A DNA stretch of 64,000 nucleotides. Source: ZAX-1 sp046533095. Lineage in GTDB: Bacteria > Bacillota > Clostridia > Lachnospirales > Lachnospiraceae. This document shows positions 51,873 through 60,804 of this stretch, one piece after another. The position numbers were made by a program, and so were the translations under genes. The notes beneath the pieces were generated by a model. The model made no database searches, had not been told where the DNA came from, and saw nothing but the letters and a program-made list of their open reading frames with translations. The stretch is taken from positions 1-64,000 of the forward strand of contig JAJQRA010000023.1 in assembly GCA_046533095.1 (NCBI GenBank). Direction: 5' to 3'. Position 1 is the stretch's first letter. Each line of letters begins with the position of its first letter.

Positions 51873-52403
51873 ATGGGAGATGAGTATGAAAACACTGCTA
51901 TCGACACTAGCGCAAATGACACACAAATAGCACACCCCTATGTAGAAAAGGGGAAAAAATTAGAGGATGTTTCCTCAACAGCATATTCGTTTCTACTGAT
52001 AGCTATTGTAGAGCTGGTTGCCATTATCCTTATATGGAGTGGAATTCTCCCCTTCCATATGGCTTTTTATATGCGTTGCATCGTCACCGCTGTAATCTCG
52101 TTCATGAGTTTGCTTTTTCTAGGTATTGGGATCATTTATTTTCGGCAAATAAAATTGCTGCAAAAGGAAGTTCAATCCGAACAGGATTTAAGTGCACAGA
52201 TTATACAGTGGATGCAAGAAAACTACAAAGCAGAAACCTTTTCTACAGCAAATGAAGCCGAAGGCCTTTCGATGGAACAGCTCTATTTTGTCCGTTCAGA
52301 AAAAATCAGCACAATCATTGGCTATCAGTTCTTTGGATTAGAAGAATCTTTTTTAGAGTATATAGTGGAAAAAATTTATCAACTTTATTTCCCAGAAACT
52401 TGA
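51873..52403 (+). CDS. Hypothetical membrane protein with two TM segments
   Basis: About 176 residues from the ATG at 51873, preceded by AAAGGCGG. Two TM segments (SFLLIAIVELVAIILIW and AVISFMSLLFLGIGIIYF) form a hairpin. A cytoplasmic tail with a coiled-coil part (QIKLLQKEVQSEQDLSAQI) follows. Similar proteins are frequent in Lachnospiraceae, but their function is unknown. No operon partner; xpt follows after a 91-bp tandem repeat. Confidence 0.7.
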   Translation: MGDEYENTAIDTSANDTQIAHPYVEKGKKLEDVSSTAYSFLLIAIVELVAIILIWSGILPFHMAFYMRCIVTAVISFMSLLFLGIGIIYFRQIKLLQKEVQSEQDLSAQIIQWMQENYKAETFSTANEAEGLSMEQLYFVRSEKISTIIGYQFFGLEESFLEYIVEKIYQLYFPET

Positions 52404-52410
52404 TTCTATG

Positions 52411-52610
52411 GTATAATGTGAACGTAGTGAACTTTATACCTGCGCCAAGCTACGCGCGTGCGCATCCCCCGGTGGGCTACTATGATTACGCAGTGATCAT
52501 AGTATAATGTGAACATAGTGAACTTTATACCTGCGCCAAGCTACGCGCGTGCGCATCCCCCGGTGGGCTACTATGATTACGCAGTAATCCTAGTATAATG
52601 TGAACACCAT
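52411..52610. repeat. 91-bp tandem repeat, two full copies and a partial third, upstream of xpt
   Basis: GTATAATGTGAAC starts units at 52411, 52502 and 52593. Each full unit contains GCGCCAAGCTACGCGCGTGC and ATCCCCCGGTGGGCTACTATG. Each start carries a TATAAT. No purine riboswitch core is visible in the region. Confidence 0.92.
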
Positions 52611-52652
52611 ATTTATGATATATGATTAAAAATTACATATGAGGTGACAATT

Positions 52653-53234
52653 GTGAAATTATTAGAAGATAAGATTTTAGCAGAAGGTACTGCAGTAAAT
52701 GAACGTATTTTAAAAGTAGATGGATTTATCAATCATCAAATTGATCCTGTATTAATGCAGGAAATGGGAAAAGAATTTGCAGAACATTTTAAAGGTAGAG
52801 GCATTACAAAGGTTGCAACGATTGAAAGTTCCGGCATTGCTCCTGCCATAATGACCGCAATTGCCTTAGGCGTACCAATGGTTATACTCAAAAAGCAGCC
52901 GTCTAAAATGTTGAATCAAGATTTGTTTCAAACAGTAGTTACATCGTTTACTAAAGAAACCAATTATGAATTAACCCTTTCCAAAAAATTCTTAAATGAA
53001 AATGACCATGTGCTCATTGTGGACGACTTCCTCGCGAATGGAGAGGCGGCTACTGGGGCAATCCGGCTGATTCGCCTAGCCCATGCCACAATTGCGGGAA
53101 TCGGAATCTTAATTGAAAAATCGTTCCAGCCTGGGCGGGAAAAACTGCTAAAGCAAGGGGTTGAAATCTATTCCCTTGCAAGGATCAGTCACATGTCTGA
53201 GAATGTGATTGAATTTGTAAAAGAAAAAGAATAG
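52653..53234 (+). CDS. xpt: Xanthine phosphoribosyltransferase
   Basis: About 193 residues from a GTG at 52653 (reading MKLLEDKILAEG), chosen because GAGGTG lies 7 bases upstream; another GTG is at 52644. The PRPP-binding loop VLIVDDFLANGEAATG is near residues 120-135, and IESSGIAPAIMTAIALGVPMV is typical of Xpt. It converts xanthine and PRPP to XMP in purine salvage. A terminator follows directly. Confidence 0.95.
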   Translation: MKLLEDKILAEGTAVNERILKVDGFINHQIDPVLMQEMGKEFAEHFKGRGITKVATIESSGIAPAIMTAIALGVPMVILKKQPSKMLNQDLFQTVVTSFTKETNYELTLSKKFLNENDHVLIVDDFLANGEAATGAIRLIRLAHATIAGIGILIEKSFQPGREKLLKQGVEIYSLARISHMSENVIEFVKEKE

Positions 53235-53248
53235 GAAACTCCCCCATC

Positions 53249-53298
53249 AAAAGAACCGATCGGATCGACACGAAAATTCTATCCTAATCGGTTCTTTT
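53249..53298 (+). terminator. Terminator of xpt
   Basis: AAAAGAACCGAT (53249-53260) pairs with ATCGGTTCTTTT (53287-53298), ending in a T run. Confidence 0.85.
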
Positions 53299-53411
53299 GT
53301 TCCTCTTTCTACTACAGTCATCAAGATTTTACCGCGCAAAACACCTCGTGTTGTAGGGGAATGGAATCGTTGCCGCTCTATTGCAATGCACAGCCATCTA
53401 CAGCGAAGCAG

Positions 53412-54197
53412 CTACTCATTCGGTTGTGTATACCTGTCATTAATTTCCTGCTCCATAATATATTTTGTTAAAACCCGGCGAGCATTTTCTCTCAAGCCTA
53501 TAAAATTAGCACGAACTTTAAAGAAATATGTCCCGTACTGAAAAATCTCTTCTTCAGAAAGATCTACACAGAACGTAGAGAGAGCATCAACTTTAAAAAT
53601 TTCGCCTGTTTTCAGCCATACGGAGCATTCAACTAACGTGTCTTTTTTGAAAGCGAGAGGCGACAAAAACTGTATTCCACCTGCACTAAGGTCTAAAGTT
53701 ATGCCGATGCATTCGTTTCCATCGGGGTTTCTTTTCGCAATACCATCTGATTTTTTGTTTAAAGAACGCAACACCTCTTCTGGGGAAAGGGCATTTACTT
53801 GTTCGGGCAGGGCAAGCTCACGGATTAATATATCAAGTTGGGTCTGGTAGCGTACAAATTCACGGTTTTGGTGCTTTATCATTTCACCTGTAAATATGAT
53901 TTCAATCAGTCGTAATGTGTCTGCACGACGAAAAGAAACAACATTTGCCACAAAAGTCAATAATCCTCTCATGCTGAAATAATTGACATTGATCTCTTCT
54001 CCAATACGAAGTGGAACTGGTTTCGACTGGCTGGCTGGCACGGTTATATAGAGCGTGCCCTTGTTTGTTATATCTTTCACATCGCTTACGCAATGCTGAT
54101 TGTCAATCATTACCTCAAGTTGATCCCCGATACATATATGACCGGAATTTCCCAGATCAAGAATATATTCATTTCCACTGGAAAGGCGTAGTTTCAT
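53412..54197 (-). CDS. YcgR-like flagellar brake protein (PilZN-PilZ)
   Basis: 261 residues. An N-terminal YcgR_2-type domain (~1-110) is followed by a PilZ domain with NREFVRYQ near 112-119 and DLSAGGIQFLSP near 168-179, the c-di-GMP binding elements. The RxxxR motif here is reduced (REFVR). It would bind c-di-GMP and slow motility or affect surface behaviour. GAGGAGG precedes the ATG. The neighbour upstream is a zinc-ribbon membrane protein 30 bp away. Confidence 0.88.
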   Translation of the reverse strand: MKLRLSSGNEYILDLGNSGHICIGDQLEVMIDNQHCVSDVKDITNKGTLYITVPASQSKPVPLRIGEEINVNYFSMRGLLTFVANVVSFRRADTLRLIEIIFTGEMIKHQNREFVRYQTQLDILIRELALPEQVNALSPEEVLRSLNKKSDGIAKRNPDGNECIGITLDLSAGGIQFLSPLAFKKDTLVECSVWLKTGEIFKVDALSTFCVDLSEEEIFQYGTYFFKVRANFIGLRENARRVLTKYIMEQEINDRYTQPNE

Positions 54198-54227
54198 ATT
54201 TTTTGTCCTCCTCTTTGCTTCTATATT

Positions 54228-55349
54228 TTAAGGTATGCTTGGCAAATATACATAATTACATTTTAATACATCGCTTACCATATCATATTTATCAACTAAA
54301 ATAAGTGCCAATATATTGTTGCCCGGAGGCGTGTACAGTGGTTCTCTATATTTTTCAGATGTTGTAGTTGGAGTTGAATCGTCCCACGTATAATAGACCT
54401 CACACCCTTCTGGTACATGTACCGTAATTAATTCTTGGCTTGTAAATATTCCACCATCCGGAAGTACATTGGGCATATCTGGTTTTTTCAGTTTTATGGT
54501 ATATTCCCCTACTGTCTCATCGCTATAGATATCATATTGGTTGCAGGAAATGGTACGTATCGTTGTCGTCCCTAAATCTAACGTTATGGGTGCTTTATAG
54601 AGCGTCCCATTTTCTTTCGGTGAAGACCCATCCATTGTATAATAGGCCGTGCAGCCCTCCAGTACAGAAATGCCAACTGTGATATAATCACTAAACGTCC
54701 CCTCTGCCCTGTCAAATACCGGAGCAGTTACTTGAAATTCCAAAAACAAATCTAAGACTTTCTGATCGGTAGGTTTCCGGCTTAGTTCTATCATCGTATC
54801 AAAATCTTTCTTCTCCTTATAAATCTGAATCAGCTTTTCATAAGCTTTTCTATTATTTATATCCATGGATATAATCTCGTTCAGCATTTGGGTGGCATCC
54901 TGTGTATTGCCTTGCAAAAGATACAGATCTGATAGTTGTTCATAAACATCCAGACTTGTGCCGTCAAGCCTTTTTGCCTGTTCAAAATAGGTGATCGCAC
55001 TGCTATAGTCTTTTTCTTCCAAAAAAGTGACTGCTTTTTTATATTGATAGGCAAAAGAAGTTGCATTTCTATGATTTACAAGCAATGTGGCAACAACAAT
55101 AGCCGCCACGATCAATACGATAATGATGAGTAGTATAAGCATCAACAGCTTTTTCCTGTTTCTCTTTTTTATTGTTTTTTTTGATGTTGATTTCTCTTTC
55201 TTGGAAAAGCTTTTTTCTTCTTTTAGTAAGCTATTTAAGAAATCATCTTCTAACAGATTATAATCTGAAACAATCTGGACCTCTTTGCCACAGACTGAAC
55301 AATACATGCATCCAAGCTTTAATTCTGAGTTACATCTTGAGCATTTCAT
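54228..55349 (-). CDS. Zinc-ribbon, TM and TPR protein with chitobiase-like C-terminal repeats
   Basis: 373 residues. A zinc ribbon CSRCNSELKLGCMYCSVCGK (2-21), a Lys-rich stretch, one TM (~69-91), TPR repeats (~97-200: KAVTFLEEKDYSSAITYFEQ), then two CHB_HEX_C_1-like modules (AYYTMDGSSPKENGTLY and VYYTWDDSTPTTTSEKY). This layout is common in Clostridia; the role is probably at the membrane-wall interface but is not established. Its ribosome site (AAGAGGG) is the edge of the 37-bp repeat that follows folD. Confidence 0.85.
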   Translation of the reverse strand: MKCSRCNSELKLGCMYCSVCGKEVQIVSDYNLLEDDFLNSLLKEEKSFSKKEKSTSKKTIKKRNRKKLLMLILLIIIVLIVAAIVVATLLVNHRNATSFAYQYKKAVTFLEEKDYSSAITYFEQAKRLDGTSLDVYEQLSDLYLLQGNTQDATQMLNEIISMDINNRKAYEKLIQIYKEKKDFDTMIELSRKPTDQKVLDLFLEFQVTAPVFDRAEGTFSDYITVGISVLEGCTAYYTMDGSSPKENGTLYKAPITLDLGTTTIRTISCNQYDIYSDETVGEYTIKLKKPDMPNVLPDGGIFTSQELITVHVPEGCEVYYTWDDSTPTTTSEKYREPLYTPPGNNILALILVDKYDMVSDVLKCNYVYLPSIP

Positions 55350-55369
55350 ATTATGACCCTCTTATCCAA

Positions 55370-55575
55370 TTATCTGCAATACCTTGCAGTCCCTCTTATC
55401 CTTCCTGATCCGGCGGTATCCTGCAGTCTCTCTTATCCTTCCTGATCCGACGATTCCCTGCAGTCCCTCTTATCCTTCCTGATCCGGCGATTCCCTGCAG
55501 TCCCTCTTATCCTTCCTGATCCGGCGACTCCTTGCAGTCCTTCTTATCCCTCCTGATCCGCGATGCTCTCTACAC
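55370..55575. repeat. 37-bp tandem repeat, about 5.5 copies; the last copy is the end of folD
   Basis: CTTATCC landmarks at 55395, 55432, 55469, 55506 and 55543 are each 37 bp apart. The unit holds CTTATCCTTCCTGATCCGGC and CCTGCAGTCC. The right-hand end is the folD terminus (IADQEG plus stop, minus strand). A shortened unit at 55371 ends beside the start of the next gene. Confidence 0.93.
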
Positions 55576-56392
55576 AATTATACATAAGCATTGCAATGGT
55601 CATCGGTCCTACTCCCCCAGGAACTGGCGTGATTGCCGAAGAGATGGGTTCCACCTCTTTAAAATTTACATCTCCACATAATTTGTTGTCTTCCTTTCGA
55701 TGCATTCCAACATCAATGACAACGGCGCCCTTCTTTACATAGTCGGCATTTATAAAGAGAGGTTTCCCTATGGCTACGATTAAAATATCAGCTTTGCGGC
55801 AGACCGACTTTAAATCTTTTGTTTTCGAATGTGCGATTGTAACGGTTGCATGATTCCTTAGCATCAGCAATGCCATCGGTTTTCCCACAATATTGCTTCG
55901 TCCAACCACAACGCAGTGTTTCCCCTCTATTTCTATATGAGAACGTTTTAATAATTGTATAATTCCAGCTGGGGTACAGGATAAAAAGCCTGGTTCCCCA
56001 ATCGTCATCAGACCTACGTTTTGTGGGTGAAATCCATCTACGTCCTTTTGCGGGCTGATTGCATTTATGATTTTATGCTCGTCTATCTGCGTCGGAAGCG
56101 GCAGTTGCACTAAAATCCCCTTGACCTTTTGTTTCCGATTCAGTTCATCTATCAGGTGAAGCATCTGCTCTTGCGTCGTTTCTTCCGGTAGTTCATAAGA
56201 AAGAGATTCAATGCCAATATAGGTACATGCATTCTTTTTATTTCGTACATAGATACTAGATGCCTGATCTGTACCAACTTGAATAACTGCTAGTGCCCCT
56301 TGCTTTCCCTCTTCTTTTAAGATTGCGGCTTTTTCCTTTAATTCATCTTTTATTTCCTGAGAGATTTTTTTCCCATCAATGATATATGCCAT
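55544..56392 (-). CDS. folD: Bifunctional methylenetetrahydrofolate dehydrogenase / cyclohydrolase
   Basis: About 282 residues from the ATG at 56392 (MAYIIDGKKISQEIK), after AAAGGGGGGG. Signatures: SYELPEETTQEQMLHLIDELN, GILVQLPLPTQID, FHPQNVGLM, CTPAGIIQLL, VVGRSNIVGKPMALLML and PGGVGPMTIAML. It oxidises 5,10-methylene-THF to 10-formyl-THF using NAD(P). It is 24 bp downstream of fhs in one operon. Together they form the folate part of one-carbon metabolism. Confidence 0.96.
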   Translation of the reverse strand: MAYIIDGKKISQEIKDELKEKAAILKEEGKQGALAVIQVGTDQASSIYVRNKKNACTYIGIESLSYELPEETTQEQMLHLIDELNRKQKVKGILVQLPLPTQIDEHKIINAISPQKDVDGFHPQNVGLMTIGEPGFLSCTPAGIIQLLKRSHIEIEGKHCVVVGRSNIVGKPMALLMLRNHATVTIAHSKTKDLKSVCRKADILIVAIGKPLFINADYVKKGAVVIDVGMHRKEDNKLCGDVNFKEVEPISSAITPVPGGVGPMTIAMLMYNCVESIADQEG

Positions 56393-56416
56393 TTTTCCCC
56401 CCCTTTCATAGAACAC

Positions 56417-58087
56417 TTAAAACAATCCTGTGATAACGCCACTGTTGTCTATGTCAATGCTGTTTGCCGCCGGCACTTTAGGCAGACCCGGCATTGTCAT
56501 AATAGAGCCGGTAACTGCAACAACAAATCCGGCGCCGGCAGATGCGTATACCTCACGTACATTGACGGTAAATCCTTCTGGCCGCCCTAATTTTGTTGGA
56601 TCATCCGATAGGGAATATTGCGTTTTTGCCATACATACCGGAAATTCTTTCATTCCCAACTGTTCTATCCGTTTTATTTCTTTCATTGCGACAGCCGTAT
56701 AGGATACATCTGCCGCACCATAGATCTCTTTTGCTATTTTTTCAATTTTCCCTGTTATGGAAAGGCTGTCTTCATAAAGGGGCGTGAAATGGCTCTCCTT
56801 CGTTTCGATTGTGTAAAGCACTTTATTGGCGAGTTCTATTCCACCGTCACCCCCCTTTTCCCAAACCTTTGACAGGGCAAATTCACAGTTTCGTTCCTTA
56901 CAAAACGTTTCTATATACGCTGTTTCTATATCGCTGTCGGTTAGAAAAGAGTTTAAAGTGACGATAACAGGTACGTTGTATTTTTGCAGATTTTCAATGT
57001 GCTTTTCCAGATTTACAATTCCTTTTTTCAATGCGTCTACATTTTCGGCTGCAAGATCGGCTTTTGAAACGCCACCATTATATTTTATGGCACGAATCGT
57101 TGCTACCAATACAACGGCATCCGGTTTTAACTTTGCCATCCGGCATTTTATGTCGAAGAATTTTTCGGCTCCTAAATCGGCTCCAAACCCGGCTTCTGTA
57201 ATGACGTAATCAGCAAGCTTTAACGCTATCTTTGTGGCGCGGACACTATTGCAGCCATGTGCAATATTTGCAAAAGGCCCTCCATGGATAATGGCGGGGG
57301 TATGTTCTAGTGTCTGGATTAAATTTGGCTTTAACGCGTCTTTTAATAATGTGGCCATAGAGCCGGTTGCTTTGATGTCATCTGCTGTGATGGGTTTTTG
57401 TTCATAGGAATAGGCTACAATAATTTTGCCAAGGCGCTCTTTTAAATCATCCATGTCGTTCGCCAAACATAAAATTGCCATAATTTCAGAGGCTACCGTA
57501 ATCACAAAATGATCTTCCCTCACCATTCCATCCATTTTGTTGCCCAGCCCTACAACCACATTACGCAGAACCCGATCATTCATATCAAGACAGCGTTTCC
57601 ATACGACCTGCCTTGGATCGATCCCCAGTTCATTTCCTTGTTGAATATGGTTGTCTAATAATGCCGCCAGCAAATTGTTGGCAGAAGTGATGGCATGAAA
57701 ATCACCTGTAAAATGCAGATTTAAATCCTCCATCGGCACTACTTGTGCGTATCCGCCACCTGCGGCACCGCCCTTGATTCCAAAGCATGGCCCAAGCGAA
57801 GGTTCACGCAGCGCAAGGACAGAAGACTTCCCTAATTTCCCCATTGCCTGCCCTAGCCCGATACTGGTTGTTGTTTTCCCTTCCCCTGCCGGAGTAGGAT
57901 TGACAGCCGTCACCAAAATGAGTTTTCCATCTTGCTTATCTTTTACCTTTTCGATTAGTTCATCCGATAACTTCGCCTTGTATTTTCCATAAAGCTCCAA
58001 GTCGTCCTCCAAAATATGAAGCTTTGCCGCAACTTCTTTGATATGTACCATTTGTGCCTCTTGTGAAATTTGAATATCGGTTTTCAT
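56417..58087 (-). CDS. fhs: Formate-tetrahydrofolate ligase
   Basis: 556 residues, the standard size. TPAGEGKTTTSIGLGQAMGK is the ATP-binding loop (~66-85); ALREPSLGPCFGIKGGAAGG, FTGDFHAITSANNLLAAL and GFGADLGAEKFFDIKCR follow. It makes 10-formyl-THF from formate, THF and ATP. It is the first gene of the fhs-folD pair, with AAAGGGAG before the ATG. The neighbouring ftsK gene ends 30 bp upstream. Confidence 0.97.
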   Translation of the reverse strand: MKTDIQISQEAQMVHIKEVAAKLHILEDDLELYGKYKAKLSDELIEKVKDKQDGKLILVTAVNPTPAGEGKTTTSIGLGQAMGKLGKSSVLALREPSLGPCFGIKGGAAGGGYAQVVPMEDLNLHFTGDFHAITSANNLLAALLDNHIQQGNELGIDPRQVVWKRCLDMNDRVLRNVVVGLGNKMDGMVREDHFVITVASEIMAILCLANDMDDLKERLGKIIVAYSYEQKPITADDIKATGSMATLLKDALKPNLIQTLEHTPAIIHGGPFANIAHGCNSVRATKIALKLADYVITEAGFGADLGAEKFFDIKCRMAKLKPDAVVLVATIRAIKYNGGVSKADLAAENVDALKKGIVNLEKHIENLQKYNVPVIVTLNSFLTDSDIETAYIETFCKERNCEFALSKVWEKGGDGGIELANKVLYTIETKESHFTPLYEDSLSITGKIEKIAKEIYGAADVSYTAVAMKEIKRIEQLGMKEFPVCMAKTQYSLSDDPTKLGRPEGFTVNVREVYASAGAGFVVAVTGSIMTMPGLPKVPAANSIDIDNSGVITGLF

Positions 58088-58117
58088 ACTTACTCCCTTT
58101 CTTAATCTACCAGTTTT

Positions 58118-60763
58118 TTACACGTATTCATCCACATATTCTTCAAATTCCTCCAAGCTCATTTGAATTTTCCGCGATTTTGTGCCTTCTTCTGGACCTA
58201 CAACGCCGGCTTCTTCTAATTGATCCATAATGCGTGCCGCGCGGTTGAATCCAACTTTAAACCATCTTTGCAGCATACCGATGGAACCTTTGTCTTTCTC
58301 AATGACAAATTTCCCCGCTTCTACAAAATAGGCATCCCGCTCGTTGCCGGACGTGCCGGCGGATGTACTGTTTTCGATGGATTCTTTATTTAATTTTTCC
58401 TCGATCTCCGCATTATATACAACGGTACTTTGCTTTTTTAAAAAGTCAACGACAGCTTCCACTTCATCGTCTGAAACAAATGGACCTTGGACACGGAGCG
58501 GCTTTTGATATCCTTGTGGATAGAACAGCATGTCGCCATTGCCTAATAGTTTTTCTGCACCAACCATGTCAAGTATCGTTCTAGAATCTATTCCGGAGGA
58601 TACGGAAAATGCAATTCGAGATGGCATATTTGCCTTAATTAATCCGGTGATAACATCAACCGAGGGGCGCTGTGTTGCTATAATAAGGTGGATTCCTGCC
58701 GCCCTTGCCAACTGCGCTAAACGGCAGATAGCATCTTCTACATCGCCGGGCGCTACCATCATCAAATCTGCAAGTTCATCTACAACAATAACAATCTGAG
58801 GCATTTTTTGAGGTTTGGTTTCATCTTCAATATCTTTTATATGTTCAATTTTCTGATTGTATCCTTTTAGGTCACGCACCTGATATTCTGCAAACCTTTG
58901 ATAACGATCCGACATTTCAGCCACTGCCCAATGAAGTGCCCCGGCCGCTTTTTTTGGGTCGGTGACAACCGGTATAAACAGATGTGGAATTCCATTGTAT
59001 ACACTTAATTCCACTACTTTTGGATCAATTAGAATCAGTTTTACATCGTCTGGATTCGCTTTAAATAAAATGCTCATAATGATTGTATTAATACAAACTG
59101 ATTTGCCTGATCCGGTCGCCCCCGCGATAAGCAAATGAGGCATTTTGGCAATATCCGCAACAACCACTTTCCCTCCTATATCTTTGCCTGCCGTAAAGCA
59201 GATACTTGAGCTGTGTTTTTGAAATTGTTCTGCTTCGATCATATCCCGAAACTGTACCATAACCGTTTCTTTATTTGGCACTTCAATTCCCACTGCCGCT
59301 TTCCCAGAAATAGGCGCTTCAATCCGAATATCCGGTGCCGCTAAATTTAATTTTATATCGTCAGCGAGATTTACGATTTTACTTACCTTCACGCCTTGTT
59401 CCGGCTGCATCTCATAGCGTGTAACAGATGGCCCGCAGCTTACATCCGTTATTGTAACACTGACCCCAAAACTTTTCAATGTCTGCTGCAATTTTGCCGC
59501 TGTTTCCTGTAAATGTTTCTTGGTATCTCCATGGGCGGCCTTCCCCTTTTTTAGCAGGCTAATCGGCGGGAGCAGATACTCCCGGGGAATGGTTTGTTCC
59601 AATTCCATTGATGCCGCCCCATTGATTTCTTGTCTAATGTCTGCCGCATTTTCTGCCGATGCACCTTTGGTTTTGTATGCCGTTTCTGCCTCATTTTCTG
59701 ACATCTCCGCTGTCCCATTAATTTTGTATGCCGCGTCTGCTTCATTTTCTGATATTTCCGATGCTCCGTTGATTTTGTATGCCGTGTCTACTTCATTTTC
59801 TGATATTTCCGCTGCTTCATTGATTTTGTATGCCACGTCTGCTTCATTTTCTGGCTTTTTTGCTGACCGATTGATTTTATCTGCTATATTTATAATATTT
59901 TCTTTTCTTTGTCCGGATGGCTGGTTTTGGTCATGCCATGGCTTTTGCCACACTCTTTCTATTACGACAGGCTCCGGCTGTGGCTCTCCGATAGGAGGAA
60001 GCTCTTCTTTTGAAAAAAGCTTTTCCATCGCATTTTTTGTAAATTTTGGTGCAGAATCAGGCAGTTTTAACTCATTTATATTATCGGACGTGCTTGGTGT
60101 CGGGGAAAGAATTTTTGTGTCTATTGCTACTCCTTCCACTTTTTTATCCATACGTTTTTGTGCCCGCACTTCTCTTTTGTGTTCTTTCTTTTCCCTGTAT
60201 TTGATTGCATCATCTTTTGCTGTATTATATACGATCTTGCTCCCTTTTTTCACGCCTCCTAAAAAGGAACGCTCTGTAATGAGTACAAGGCATATAATTA
60301 AGAGTACGATATCGATTACATAGGTGCCGGGTACCCCAATACTAGGGCAGAGCAACTTTGTAAAGATACCACCGATAAAACCACCACCGGATTTATTCTT
60401 TGCCGCATAGCGATAGGCTTCTACGATGGAATATTGATCCGAATTTCCAACCACCAGTTCTATAAATAAACAGAGCATAAATATAAATAGGATACTAGCG
60501 ACCAGTTTTAATGTGGCAATCTTGTTTCGCCGATTGGAAATGAAAAAAGCAGTGCCAACAAAAAAGCAAATTGGAACTATGTAGGAAACTAGACCGAACA
60601 GCCCAAACAAAACGGAGCTTACTTTTTCCCCAAGGACACCGCCTACACCGAAATTGCTTATAAAAAGCAAAATACAGATGGCAAGAATGCACAGAATCAC
60701 TACTTCATTTAAAAAGGCAGACTCCGGCTCATTCTTTTTATGATTTTTGGCTGTTTTCGCCAT
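58118..60763 (-). CDS. FtsK/SpoIIIE DNA translocase
   Basis: 881 residues. Four or five N-terminal TM segments (~20-180), a long charged linker (~185-400), the FtsK alpha/beta motor (GATGSGKSV at 548-556, LILIDPKVVELSVYNGIPHL, VVDELADLMM, LIIATQRPSVDVITGLIKAN) and a C-terminal winged-helix gamma domain (QRWFKVGFNRAARIMDQLEE). It pumps chromosomal DNA through the division or sporulation septum. The linker holds five 15-17-residue repeats (ENEADVAYKINEAAEIS and variants, ~305-385). They may vary in number between strains. AGGAGG precedes the ATG. Confidence 0.95.
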   Translation of the reverse strand: MAKTAKNHKKNEPESAFLNEVVILCILAICILLFISNFGVGGVLGEKVSSVLFGLFGLVSYIVPICFFVGTAFFISNRRNKIATLKLVASILFIFMLCLFIELVVGNSDQYSIVEAYRYAAKNKSGGGFIGGIFTKLLCPSIGVPGTYVIDIVLLIICLVLITERSFLGGVKKGSKIVYNTAKDDAIKYREKKEHKREVRAQKRMDKKVEGVAIDTKILSPTPSTSDNINELKLPDSAPKFTKNAMEKLFSKEELPPIGEPQPEPVVIERVWQKPWHDQNQPSGQRKENIINIADKINRSAKKPENEADVAYKINEAAEISENEVDTAYKINGASEISENEADAAYKINGTAEMSENEAETAYKTKGASAENAADIRQEINGAASMELEQTIPREYLLPPISLLKKGKAAHGDTKKHLQETAAKLQQTLKSFGVSVTITDVSCGPSVTRYEMQPEQGVKVSKIVNLADDIKLNLAAPDIRIEAPISGKAAVGIEVPNKETVMVQFRDMIEAEQFQKHSSSICFTAGKDIGGKVVVADIAKMPHLLIAGATGSGKSVCINTIIMSILFKANPDDVKLILIDPKVVELSVYNGIPHLFIPVVTDPKKAAGALHWAVAEMSDRYQRFAEYQVRDLKGYNQKIEHIKDIEDETKPQKMPQIVIVVDELADLMMVAPGDVEDAICRLAQLARAAGIHLIIATQRPSVDVITGLIKANMPSRIAFSVSSGIDSRTILDMVGAEKLLGNGDMLFYPQGYQKPLRVQGPFVSDDEVEAVVDFLKKQSTVVYNAEIEEKLNKESIENSTSAGTSGNERDAYFVEAGKFVIEKDKGSIGMLQRWFKVGFNRAARIMDQLEEAGVVGPEEGTKSRKIQMSLEEFEEYVDEYV
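59609..59851 (-). repeat. 51-bp in-frame repeat inside the DNA translocase linker
   Basis: Three 51-bp units and two shorter ones (15 codons) encode ENE(A/V)D.AYKIN.A.E(I/M)S. All lengths are multiples of three, so copy number can change without a frameshift. The region is the membrane-to-motor linker. Confidence 0.88.
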
Positions 60764-60804
60764 TTTACTTTCCTCCTACCTAAAACAATGATTGGCAGTT
60801 CCTT

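Noticed and set aside
52404..52652. Purine riboswitch upstream of xpt
   Set aside because: No aptamer core could be found; the region is filled by 91-bp repeats.
59520..60323. Long plus-strand frame opposite the DNA translocase gene
   Set aside because: It is a shadow of the repeat-rich linker of the real gene; Ser/Ala-rich with no start signals.
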